DNA from: Ahniella affigens
Lineage (GTDB): Bacteria > Pseudomonadota > Gammaproteobacteria > Xanthomonadales > Ahniellaceae
Direction: 5' to 3'
NCBI RefSeq assembly: GCF_003015185.1
Contig: NZ_CP027860.1
Location: forward strand, 5,487,001-5,551,000
Length of the DNA stretch: 64,000 nucleotides
The notes below the pieces were generated by a model. The model ran no database searches, was not told the DNA's origin, and saw only the letters and a list, made by a program, of their open reading frames with translations. Shown one piece after another: positions 54,178-62,217 of the stretch. The translations under genes and the position numbers were made by a program. Position 1 is the stretch's first letter; each line of letters starts with the position of its first letter.

Positions 54178-55074
54178 CTAGCACCCAGGCGCCGCAAGTT
54201 CATTTCGACCTTGGCTACTGGCAAGAAAGCGCGCGCGATAGGCACTCGGCGTACAACCGATCTCGCGCCGGAACGCGCGCGCAAACGAGCTCGCATTATC
54301 GAAGCCGCACATGCTGGCGACATCACTCGCTGAATAGCATTCCGAGCGCATCAGCCAGGCGGCATGTCGCAATCGACAACGGGTGGCATAGGCATGCGGC
54401 GGTTCGCCATAGACGCGCCGAAACGCGCGTGAGAAGTACCAAACCGAAAAGCGACTGGCCGCTGCTAGTGACGTTACATTCGCTTCGTTCTCGACTTGGC
54501 AAGCCATCATCAGGCAGGCGCGTTGCAAGCGGGCGAACGTCTTCAATCGCACTTGCAGTGACTTGCCCGGCGCGCGCGCCATAAGTGCTCGCAACTTGGA
54601 TTGACTGCGGGAAAGCTCGCGCAGGGCTGCGGCAAATTGCATCTCGCGCTGCCAGTCCGCTTCGGCCTTGGTCGTTGCTTCGCGCAATACCGTACGCAAA
54701 ATTCGGACTAGGCCGCGCGACATCCGCCCCATGCCGGCAAGGAGACGCATTTCCCAATCCGGCAACATGCGCTTGTGTGCTGGCTCGGTCATGCCGAGCA
54801 ACAGGCACAATCCTTGCCGGCGGGTACTGACTGCGACCGCAGTCTCGGCCTCCAGAATCAGCCAATGGCGACCGGGCAATTGCAGGCTACCAAATGGACC
54901 GTGGACTCGGGCGCGGCCACGGAGATTCAAAATCAGCACCCAGGCGGTCTGCTCGATCCGCACCGAGGCATCCGACCCAAGTAGAACGTTGCGAAGTTGC
55001 GGCAGGCGCGGGCTGTTCGGCTCAGCCAGCAAGGTCGGAGACATTGGTTCGGGACGGTAATCATGCAGCCACAT
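54178..55074 (-). CDS. AraC-family transcriptional regulator, paralogue 1
   Basis: 298 residues from the ATG at 55074, with GGAGG 6 nt upstream. A non-conserved N-terminal sensing domain (about 1-190, MWLHDYRPEPMSPTLLAEP) is followed by an AraC HTH pair: TSLAAASRFSVWYFSRAFRR, then ASDVASMCGFDNASSFARAF and GCTPSAYRARF. It closely resembles the regulator at 58465-59331 along its whole length; an equal 202-bp spacing from a conserved upstream block supports duplication of the gene with its promoter. Points toward the TonB receptor gene. The inducer is unknown. Confidence 0.92.
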   Translation of the reverse strand: MWLHDYRPEPMSPTLLAEPNSPRLPQLRNVLLGSDASVRIEQTAWVLILNLRGRARVHGPFGSLQLPGRHWLILEAETAVAVSTRRQGLCLLLGMTEPAHKRMLPDWEMRLLAGMGRMSRGLVRILRTVLREATTKAEADWQREMQFAAALRELSRSQSKLRALMARAPGKSLQVRLKTFARLQRACLMMACQVENEANVTSLAAASRFSVWYFSRAFRRVYGEPPHAYATRCRLRHAAWLMRSECYSASDVASMCGFDNASSFARAFRREIGCTPSAYRARFLASSQGRNELAAPGC

Positions 55075-55239
55075 GGCAGCCTCCGTGTACGAGTCTGATT
55101 CCGCGCGGTGGATGCTTGGCTGCATCGTGGCTTGTTTTGTGAAAGGTGGGCATGAGCAGGACTCCCTGTCCGTTCGGTTGCCCGCGCGCATGCGGGCATC
55201 TCTTGATTGTCACTTTGCCAATCAATGTCGACTGCGTCT

Positions 55240-55292
55240 TTCAGAATTCGAACAACTTGGAACAAATTCAGCAAACCCTGTCGCCAGTCATG
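55240..55292 (-). promoter_or_regulatory. Conserved upstream block of AraC paralogue 1 (candidate operator)
   Basis: On the + strand TTTCAGAATTCGAACAACTT followed by GGAACAAATTC and an exact CCCTGTCGCCAGTCATG (55276-55292). The same block occurs at 59497-59549, and in both cases the 17-bp core begins exactly 202 bp upstream of the AraC start. Conservation could reflect regulatory function or simply recent duplication. Confidence 0.5.
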
Positions 55293-55504
55293 AGTCAAAG
55301 TGCTGACGCGATCGGCAAATCGATCGGGTGTGTCTGGCGAAGCTCGGAAGCCAAGCATTCAATCAGAGCGTCGGCACGAGCAAGCGAGTCAGGGCGCTCG
55401 TAGATCCGGCCGATTGCGTGTTTGCCCCATTGGGCGCTAGAGAATCCTGACTCACCGTTGGTCTGTACCGGCTGAATGCTCTTTGGTTTTAATCGTTGAT
55501 CACA

Positions 55505-55830
55505 CATTCGCAACTAAGGAACAAGCTGCGCGCATCAATGTCGGCTAAGTCGACCAAAGTTAGGGCCCGATCAACGACCGCCATTCTTGCATTCAACTTG
55601 CCTGGCTTGAAGCGGCAGACAGTGCCGCCCGCGCTGCACTTCGCGAAGATTGCCGCGTTCCACTAGATCGACGATCAGGTTGTCCGACCGATGCGGCAAC
55701 TACGAACCAGCCAATGGGACCTCCAAATGCTGCCGCAGCAGACCGACGGGACCACCCGGTGGCCGGTGGCAGATTTTGGCGAATGCAACATGCATTCCGC
55801 GGCCCGAAACACCAATCTGCATCATCCCTT
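55505..55830 (-). pseudogene. Decayed cardiolipin-synthase (phospholipase D) gene, duplicate of 59779-61176
   Basis: Translated on the minus strand, pieces match residues of about 345-420 of the intact Cls: LPHRSDNLIVDLV, then after a frameshift GGTVCRFKPGKLNARMAVVD and ADIDARSLFLSCECVI (intact: IDARSLFLNYECMVIGY). The catalytic HAK of the second HKD motif has become NAR. Further upstream, GVSGPRNAC near 55800 resembles the WVSGPQGNAC segment, indicating an internal deletion between. Stop codons and frameshifts are present. Only the second half of the gene remains. Confidence 0.8.
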
Positions 55831-55916
55831 GAGGCTGAACGTGCGTAACGGGTTAGGCCGGAGTGGCACGTGCGATCGATCCTGGGCGCGTGCCAACTAA
55901 ACTCCTCTCGGCGCGG

Positions 55917-57698
55917 TCAAGGCATCTGGTCGAAACTCACTACATCAAAGCTGAGCGTATCAGCCGGGTTCTGACTCAAGAAGTGGGACCTGGCAACAAA
56001 GACGAACTTCTGGCCTGGTGTCAGCTTGCGCGCCATCAGTTGCTCAGTGTGCTCGTTTAGGTACATCAGAAGATCGCGGCCATCATCCGATCGAACATGG
56101 ATCGGCGCGCCAACCATATCGGCATGAATGTCGTTGATCCACTTCGCCTGACCGCTTGAAGTTGGGTCTCTGGATACGACGGTGCCAGCAACGCGCGTGA
56201 GCTTCCGCCACGTCGGGTCTTGTTCAACCGGGACAACCTTGCCGTCGGCACGGGCTGCGCTCATCGCTGCATCCTGGACCAAAATTTCGTCGAGCTGCTG
56301 ATAACGAATCACGAAATCGGACAGACCAGCGTCATGACCGATATGCTCGGCCGCTGCGAATGCCATCTCGGTTTGGTCGGCATTGCAACGCGACTTGCAA
56401 TAGGGCACGCCAATTTCCAGGAAACTCTGCATGCGATCGCGCTCCAGCGCGATGTAGTCGCGCATCTCCAGCATGATCCCTGGGCCAAAAGCCAAGCCGA
56501 CTTGCTTGTCGTTCGGCGCCATCACCAACACCGCGCCGTTACCCACGTCGAGCTTGCCGACGCGCAGCTGACGCATCATGGCGTAGGCGTAGTCATCTGC
56601 ACTCAGGCCCTGCAGATCCTTGGCGAGAATCGTCACGATCTCGACCGGATGCTGCGCCGCGAGCGCATACATCTGCTGCTCGAACGCGGCGCGTGCATCC
56701 GGGTCCAGTAAACCGATCTCGTCGATGACAAACTTGCCAAACTTGCTTGGGGTGGCCGCCACGTCCGGCACAGGCAACACGTCCACCGGCCCCACACCCG
56801 CGAGCACGTTGGGCTGGTCAGAGGCATCGTCGCTGCTGCCAGACGGCAAGGCGGGAACGCCCAGATCGTCGCGGCCAACGTTGGTGTCCGAAGCCGGCAC
56901 TGGCGGCGCAGAAACGGCTGCCGGTTTGGTGTCCGCGCCAGATGGTGCGCTCGCTGGCATATTGGCTGCAACCGCGGCGGGCGCCTTACCCGAGCAGTCA
57001 CCGCCTTGCTGCGCGCAAGCTTGCTGCCAGCCTTCTTCAATGGCCCGCACACGTTTGCTGCGGCCAGGGTGCGTTGGGCCGTCGGTGTCCGGCACCAAAG
57101 TGTTCATCGCCTTCGTGGCGTCTGGCAGCAGCGCGCCCATCTTGTACAGCACAAACCCGGAGAACTTGTCCGCTTCAAGCTCGGTGGGCGGCTGGCTGCC
57201 GCCGGGCTGAATCGTGTGACCGCTCAAATGATGTCCGATCTCATGCGCCATGATGCTGATCGGCGCCCAATCATTATTGGATGTCGCGCCGCGCACGTCG
57301 TCCATGAACCGGTCATTGTAGGCAATGACCCGCCGCGGCAATTGATCGGCGCCCAGCAAAATCACCGCGGCTGCATTGGGCACATCGTTGGACTGAATCA
57401 CCTCAAAGTTCTGCGGCAAGCCGGTATAGCGCATGATTTCTGCCACGACATCGACGCCGGCTCCGGCGTCGCCTTGGCTCATTGCGTGGGCGCTCATCGT
57501 GACCGGCTTGCCGTCATACGAGCACGCTTGCAGGTTGCTGGCGATTGCATCCACCAGTTGTTGCTCACTCATGAATTTGCTGCGGCCCGAGCTGGCGACC
57601 AAGCCGCCCGACGAAGTTCCCGCGTCGCCGTGGCCACAACCTGCCAGGGCCAGGACCAATGCAGCGTGAAGCAGGGTGGGTTTGAGCGTACTTGGCAT
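55917..57698 (-). CDS. Lipoprotein fusion of an M48-like zinc protease and a TPM domain
   Basis: 593 residues. Lipoprotein signal with lipobox LAGC (Cys21). An M48-type metalloprotease region (about 60-230) contains HEIGHH (152-157) and PTELEADKFSG carrying the third ligand Glu. A proline/alanine-rich linker (about 235-300) leads to a TPM (YgcG-type phosphatase/unfoldase-like) domain at about 315-480 (VIDEIGLLDPDARAAFEQQM, HPVEIVTILAKDLQG, VGNGAVLVMAPNDKQVGLAF), followed by a 110-residue C-terminus. Probably envelope-anchored quality-control protease (inference). It lies between the two araC copies, not in an obvious operon. Confidence 0.82.
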   Translation of the reverse strand: MPSTLKPTLLHAALVLALAGCGHGDAGTSSGGLVASSGRSKFMSEQQLVDAIASNLQACSYDGKPVTMSAHAMSQGDAGAGVDVVAEIMRYTGLPQNFEVIQSNDVPNAAAVILLGADQLPRRVIAYNDRFMDDVRGATSNNDWAPISIMAHEIGHHLSGHTIQPGGSQPPTELEADKFSGFVLYKMGALLPDATKAMNTLVPDTDGPTHPGRSKRVRAIEEGWQQACAQQGGDCSGKAPAAVAANMPASAPSGADTKPAAVSAPPVPASDTNVGRDDLGVPALPSGSSDDASDQPNVLAGVGPVDVLPVPDVAATPSKFGKFVIDEIGLLDPDARAAFEQQMYALAAQHPVEIVTILAKDLQGLSADDYAYAMMRQLRVGKLDVGNGAVLVMAPNDKQVGLAFGPGIMLEMRDYIALERDRMQSFLEIGVPYCKSRCNADQTEMAFAAAEHIGHDAGLSDFVIRYQQLDEILVQDAAMSAARADGKVVPVEQDPTWRKLTRVAGTVVSRDPTSSGQAKWINDIHADMVGAPIHVRSDDGRDLLMYLNEHTEQLMARKLTPGQKFVFVARSHFLSQNPADTLSFDVVSFDQMP

Positions 57699-58464
57699 GG
57701 GGTGGCTCCGCGTCGTTGAGGGGTGTTTCCCTTCTCATACGCAAAACCGAGATGGTTTCTCCGGACACCCGCGCTAAAAAGACGATCACCCATTGTTCTG
57801 ATCGCAAGTTACCGCCTCTCAAGACACCCCGAGCTCGCGGGAGCGCTCCCTCTCCCACGCCAGTGGGACGCCAGCCGCCCCTTTGGTGCGCTTGTTCGTG
57901 CTTCAAACGGTCAGCGGCGATGCGGGATGCTTGCGACGGCGCAGCGTGGCAAGTAGCCCTCTCCCCAGCCCTCTCCCACTCGCGTGGGAGAGGGAGCCGA
58001 CTCCCTCCCCCGCGATCGCGGGGGAGGGCCCGGGGAGGGGGCTACTTGCGACAAGGTGCCACCGTCAGAATCGCAAATCGTCGCAACGGCTCGATGCACG
58101 AATCAGCGCGACAACGAGGCAACCAAGACGATCGTCACGCAGCACGTAATCCGTTGTTCCAAGGCCGTTTCCTTCACACCGATCTACTTGAGTCCTGAGT
58201 CATCGGTCGTATCTGCGCAATTGAGCCTGGGAGACACAGCGCCTATTGTCGTCATCCTGGAAGCCGCGAAGCGGATTCCGGGATCCAGGGCAATCTTGCG
58301 AATCAGTACCCTTAAGCGACAGCCTCCCACCTCGCCAAGTTGGCGCCTCTGTCACCCCGACACCCGCCCCGTTCGCTAGAACTGCATGAAAACGCAATCG
58401 GAGTGACGAACGGCCTATCGCAAAGTCGCGTTCGCACTGACACCGCTGACCCGCGACCTCGACC
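57699..58464. other. Long intergenic region with dispersed-repeat hairpins
   Basis: 766 bp between the M48-TPM gene start and the AraC paralogue 2 stop. The middle holds palindromic repeats (see 57969-58028) and a similar CTCTCCCACGCCAGTGGGA at about 57850. No convincing gene. Confidence 0.55.
57969..58028. repeat. Two adjacent REP-like palindromes
   Basis: CTCTCCCAC / GTGGGAGAG (57971-57992) and a perfect 26-bp palindrome CTCCCCCGCGATCGCGGGGGAG with further pairs (58003-58028). The GAGGG/CCCTC-bordered style is that of dispersed extragenic palindromes in many proteobacteria. Confidence 0.85.
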
Positions 58465-59331
58465 TCAAACCTCGGCCAACAACCAGCGCGCCCGGTACGC
58501 CATCGGCGTGCAGCCGATTTCCCGCCGGAATGCGCGAGTGAACGAACTCGCATTATCGAAGCCGCACATGCCAGCGACCTCGCTCGCCGGGTACCACTCC
58601 GAGCGCATCAACCACGCCGCATGTCGCAGTCGGCAGCGCGTGGCAAACGCATGCGGTGGTTCGCCATAGACACGCCGGAATGCCCGCGAAAAGTACCAGA
58701 CTGAGAAATTACTCGCGGTTGCCAAGGCCAGCACGCTCACGTCCCGCTCCACGTGACAGGCCATCATCAGACAGGCGCGCTGCAGACGCGCGAACGTCTT
58801 GTGCCGAACGTGCCACGACTTTCCGGGCGATTTGCTCATCAGGCCGCGGAGACTGGCTTGAGCCTCAGACAACGCTCGCATCAGTGCCACGCATTGCATG
58901 TCACGATGCCAGTGCGAGCCCTCCTGGTTGTCTGGTTCGCGCAAGAGTGTGGCCAGCGCGCTCATCATCTCCTTGGTCACGCGCCCGATGCCCGCCAAGA
59001 TGCGCATGTCGCGGTCGGGTAGCAGTCGCTGATGCGCGGCCTCCGTCAAGCCAAACATCACACAAAGCCCAGGACGCCGCGTACTGACCGCCACAACGGA
59101 CTCAGCCTCCAGCACGAGCCATTGCCGGCCAGCGAGCTGCAGACTGCCAAACGTGCCATGCACACGGGCGCGGCCGCGCAAGTTCAGAATGACGACCCAG
59201 GCCGTTTGCTCGACCCGTGCCGACGTATCAGGGCCCAGCAACACCTGGCGGATCTGAGGTAGTCGGGGCCGGTGTGGCTCCGTCAGCACGGCCGGCATCA
59301 TGGGTTCAGGGCGATATGCATCGAGCCACAT
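58465..59331 (-). CDS. AraC-family transcriptional regulator, paralogue 2
   Basis: 288 residues from the ATG at 59331, with GGAGG 5 nt upstream. Same architecture as 54178-55074: N-terminal domain beginning MWLDAYRPEPMMPAVLTEP, conserved central VILNLRGRARVHGTFGSLQL, and HTH region FSVWYFSRAFRRVYGEPPHA, SEVAGMCGFDNASSF, GCTPMAYRAR. Lies downstream of the intact cls gene on the same strand, separated by a 447-bp repeat-bearing gap. Target genes unknown; autoregulation through the shared upstream block is possible. Confidence 0.92.
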   Translation of the reverse strand: MWLDAYRPEPMMPAVLTEPHRPRLPQIRQVLLGPDTSARVEQTAWVVILNLRGRARVHGTFGSLQLAGRQWLVLEAESVVAVSTRRPGLCVMFGLTEAAHQRLLPDRDMRILAGIGRVTKEMMSALATLLREPDNQEGSHWHRDMQCVALMRALSEAQASLRGLMSKSPGKSWHVRHKTFARLQRACLMMACHVERDVSVLALATASNFSVWYFSRAFRRVYGEPPHAFATRCRLRHAAWLMRSEWYPASEVAGMCGFDNASSFTRAFRREIGCTPMAYRARWLLAEV

Positions 59332-59496
59332 GCGGGCCTCCCACGATCTCGCTATCGCCAGCGCCAAGCGCGCGTTCCAATTCGCTATTCCCATCTCGCG
59401 CACTTGCGCTGTTCAAGACCAGACTCCCTTTCGATGACGCCCAACGCATGCGGCGGTCAATAGCCCGCACTTTGCGACGGCGCACGGCCCGCGTCT

Positions 59497-59549
59497 TTCA
59501 CATTTCAAGCAGCTTGGAAGATTTCGAACAATCCCTGTCGCCAGTCATG
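59497..59549 (-). promoter_or_regulatory. Conserved upstream block of AraC paralogue 2 (candidate operator)
   Basis: TTTCACATTTCAAGCAGCTT, GGAAGATTTCGAACAAT and CCCTGTCGCCAGTCATG (59533-59549). The 17-bp core is identical to 55276-55292, at the same 202-bp distance from the start codon. Confidence 0.5.
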
Positions 59550-59556
59550 CCCGTTG

Positions 59557-59778
59557 AGGAGCCTCTGGCCAAGTTCAGAGACGACGCATGCTAGGGAGCC
59601 TCTGAACAAGTTCAGAGGCGATGCGGGCCATGGATGGCCCGCCCAGAATCAAGCACGCAAGTGCTTGATTCTGGGGCACTGAGTCCGGACACGTGCCGGA
59701 CTCGGTGCGGGTCTGAAAGTCCAGGATGGACTTATTCAGACCATCCCTAGGGCTGGCGCGCCCTGATTCAGACCCGCC
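59557..59778. repeat. Dense array of palindromic hairpins; structured intergenic repeat, copy A
   Basis: Two imperfect tandem units GAGCCTCTGxxCAAGTTCAG (about 59559 and 59595) are followed by consecutive stem-loops: CCTCTGAAC/GTTCAGAGG (about 59600-59618), GCGGGCCAT/ATGGCCCGC, CAGAATCAAGCAC/GTGCTTGATTCTG, GAGTCCGG/CCGGACTC, and GGTCTGAAAGTCC with GGACTTATTCAGACC. The 59592-59645 and 59713-59745 parts recur, inverted, at 48846-48938. The array ends at the cls stop codon, so it is transcribed as the cls 3' UTR. Confidence 0.85.
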
Positions 59779-61176
59779 CTAAAGCAGGGGCGCCAGTAGT
59801 CTGGCCAGCGAGCTCAATGTCTCGCGAATCTGCCCAATGGTGCGAACGCCCCGGCTGGCGCGGGCGAAGGCATATTCGAAGAAGGCCTGGACCGGAATCA
59901 CGGTCTCGGCATCGTAGCCGATGACCATGCACTCATAGTTCAAGAACAGACTACGCGCATCGATGTTGGCCGAGCCAAACATGGCCAACGTGTCGTCCAC
60001 CAGCACGGCCTTGGCGTGCATCATGCCGATCTTGTAACGGAACACCTTGCCGCCAGCCCGTTGAACTTCGCGCAGAAAGCTGCGACCGACCAGATCGACC
60101 ACCAGATTGTCCGAACGGTGTGGTACCAAGATACGGACGTCCACCCCTGAGCGAGCCGCGGTCAACACCGCATTCGTCACCGTCTCGTCTGGCACAAAGT
60201 AGGGCGTCGCGAGCCAGAGCCGGGAGTGCGCCTCGAAGCAGCATTTCACGAGGGCCGTCTGCCACGCATCATCGCGATACTCGGGGCCGGCCGGGAGCAC
60301 TTGCAGGCACGCGTTGCCTTGTGGTCCGGAAACCCAGACCGGCGACGAATCGGGCGGCTCATCGCTGGCAAATCGCCAGTCGTTCCGGCAGATCTCTTCG
60401 AGCGCCAACGCCGTCGGTCCGCGAATCACTGCAGAGAAATCGAGCCACTCGTGCTTGCCCGCAGCGAGATAGTGGTCGCCGACATTGCGCCCACCTGTCC
60501 ATGCCACTTGGCCATCCGCCACCACAATCTTGCGGTGATTGCGCAGGTTGAGCATGCGCTTTCGAAGCGCATACCAAACGGGTTTGAAGCGGACCATGCG
60601 ACCGCCGGCGGCCTCCAGCGCACGACGTCCGGCCGCGAGCGAGCCGAACGAGCCAAGGTCATCAACCATCACGCGGACACGCACGCCGCGGCTGGCCGCA
60701 GCAATCAGGGCGTCCAGCACCAAGGCGCCGCTCGCATCGTCCTCAAACATGTAGATGAACATCCACAGCCGTTCGGTCGCGCCGTCGATCACATCCAGCA
60801 AATCGCGTCGCGCCACTTCCGGCCGCCAACTGCAACGGATGTCATTGCCACTCAATGCAGGGGGCAGCGCTAAGCGGCGCAACATGCGGTCCAGCACATG
60901 CGCGTCGTCAAACGGACGCACGGCGGTTTCGCAGCCGATCACCGGTCGCTGCCGAACACGCAATTCCCAGCGCTTGCGCGTGCCAAAAAGGAGATAGAGC
61001 AGAACGCCCAGCATGGGAAGCAACACGAGTACGGCGACCCACGCCAACGTCACCGCAGGTGGACGCCGCTCGCGAATGACCTGGAGCCCCAGCAGGCAGC
61101 TAAACACCAGCGCGATCGCCAGGATGGCTTCAAACAGATGCGCGGCGGTCAAGTTGGGCAGCAAGTGGGAACTCAA
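59779..61176 (-). CDS. cls: Cardiolipin synthase (phospholipase D family)
   Basis: 465 residues, usual Cls length. Two N-terminal transmembrane helices (about 13-33 and 42-63), then two HKD active-site motifs: NHRKIVVAD (His214, Lys216, Asp221) and MHAKAVLVDD (His387, Lys389, Asp394), each followed by a G-G/G-S element (WTGGRNVGDHY, MFGSANIDARS). It condenses phosphatidylglycerol molecules to cardiolipin at the inner membrane. A decayed relative lies at 55.5-55.8 kb next to the other AraC copy, showing that a cls-araC block was duplicated. It is followed downstream by repeat copy A. Confidence 0.95.
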   Translation of the reverse strand: MSSHLLPNLTAAHLFEAILAIALVFSCLLGLQVIRERRPPAVTLAWVAVLVLLPMLGVLLYLLFGTRKRWELRVRQRPVIGCETAVRPFDDAHVLDRMLRRLALPPALSGNDIRCSWRPEVARRDLLDVIDGATERLWMFIYMFEDDASGALVLDALIAAASRGVRVRVMVDDLGSFGSLAAGRRALEAAGGRMVRFKPVWYALRKRMLNLRNHRKIVVADGQVAWTGGRNVGDHYLAAGKHEWLDFSAVIRGPTALALEEICRNDWRFASDEPPDSSPVWVSGPQGNACLQVLPAGPEYRDDAWQTALVKCCFEAHSRLWLATPYFVPDETVTNAVLTAARSGVDVRILVPHRSDNLVVDLVGRSFLREVQRAGGKVFRYKIGMMHAKAVLVDDTLAMFGSANIDARSLFLNYECMVIGYDAETVIPVQAFFEYAFARASRGVRTIGQIRETLSSLARLLAPLL

Positions 61177-61230
61177 GGCAGGGATCGAGCATCTTCCGCT
61201 CTGCCTGTCAGCAAGGCAAGTGCGATGGGT

Positions 61231-62217
61231 TCAAAGTGTCTGGAGGAATTCGGCCAACACACTTCGATTGTCTGCGGCGAGCGCCCGCAGACGCGCAGCG
61301 CAACGCCCGGATCCGAAGATGTCGCGCCAGTAGCGTTCGCGGTCGGCATCCACCACGGCCAATACGTCGAGGACTTCGGATCGACGCGCCCAAATCACAC
61401 AATCCTGGTACGGAATCCGGTCGCGTAACGGCACATCCTCGCTAATCACCAGCACGCCCCGCGCGAGTGCGGGCAGCACGCGAAGCTCTTCCAGCGTGTC
61501 GTGGTGCTCGGATTGGCGCAGATTGATCAGTATGTGCGTGTCGTCCAGCAACGCCATCAACTGACGTTGTCGATACGCGCCGCCTGCGTTCTGCACCGGC
61601 AAGCCACGCGTGCGCGCTTCAGCGCGAAACACCGCACGCCGGCCGACATTTGGATCGGAAAACAGCGTGACACGTGCGCGGCGGCGCGGGTGCTCGTCGT
61701 GACGGATCGGCAGGACCAGGGGCGCAAACCAGCGAGCCCGCGCGAGCAAGTCGGGCCGTTGCCCGCTCGCGCGCCAGTGCGCCAAGTTGCTGGCGCTGTA
61801 GTCGAGGATCAGGTCGGCCTTGGCGAGCGCGGACTGATGCAGCAGCCGGAACAAGTACGACTGACCAGAATCCGCCACGGGCGTGTTCGTGGAAGGGGCA
61901 TGCGCCGCGTCGCTGCCGCCAGGCTTGACGAGCGTATGCTCCGGCTGAAACCGAATGCGCCGAACCGGCGAATCGCCCTTGGTGCGGCACGATGCCTCGT
62001 GCAGCGCCAGCCTGCAGGCAGGCATGGCATGCGCGGGCAAACTCAGAATCGTTGCGATGACCTGCTGTTGCCACAGCGCCAATTCCGGGCCGATCAGCCG
62101 ATCCGGCACAATGGTCAGGGCCCCGTGCTGAATGCGTCGCGCCAGCACGAATGACCGCAGCCAACGACCGAACCTGAGCAGTCGCCCATAAATCTGCCGT
62201 AGTGCACTCAGGGCCAT
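61231..62217 (-). CDS. Putative glycosyltransferase-like protein (GT-B style), unassigned
   Basis: 328 residues from the ATG at 62217, which overlaps the end of the GT2 gene by 10 bp. No standard family was recognised outright. The C-terminal third (RQLMALLDDTHILINLRQSE, ELRVLPALARGVLVISEDVP, IPYQDCVIWARRSEVLDVLA) resembles the nucleotide-sugar-binding half of GT-B glycosyltransferases, and YSASNLAHWRAS fits too. Very arginine-rich. No signal peptide. Co-transcription with the GT2 gene suggests a shared role in surface glycan assembly, but this is inference. Confidence 0.6.
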   Translation of the reverse strand: MALSALRQIYGRLLRFGRWLRSFVLARRIQHGALTIVPDRLIGPELALWQQQVIATILSLPAHAMPACRLALHEASCRTKGDSPVRRIRFQPEHTLVKPGGSDAAHAPSTNTPVADSGQSYLFRLLHQSALAKADLILDYSASNLAHWRASGQRPDLLARARWFAPLVLPIRHDEHPRRRARVTLFSDPNVGRRAVFRAEARTRGLPVQNAGGAYRQRQLMALLDDTHILINLRQSEHHDTLEELRVLPALARGVLVISEDVPLRDRIPYQDCVIWARRSEVLDVLAVVDADRERYWRDIFGSGRCAARLRALAADNRSVLAEFLQTL

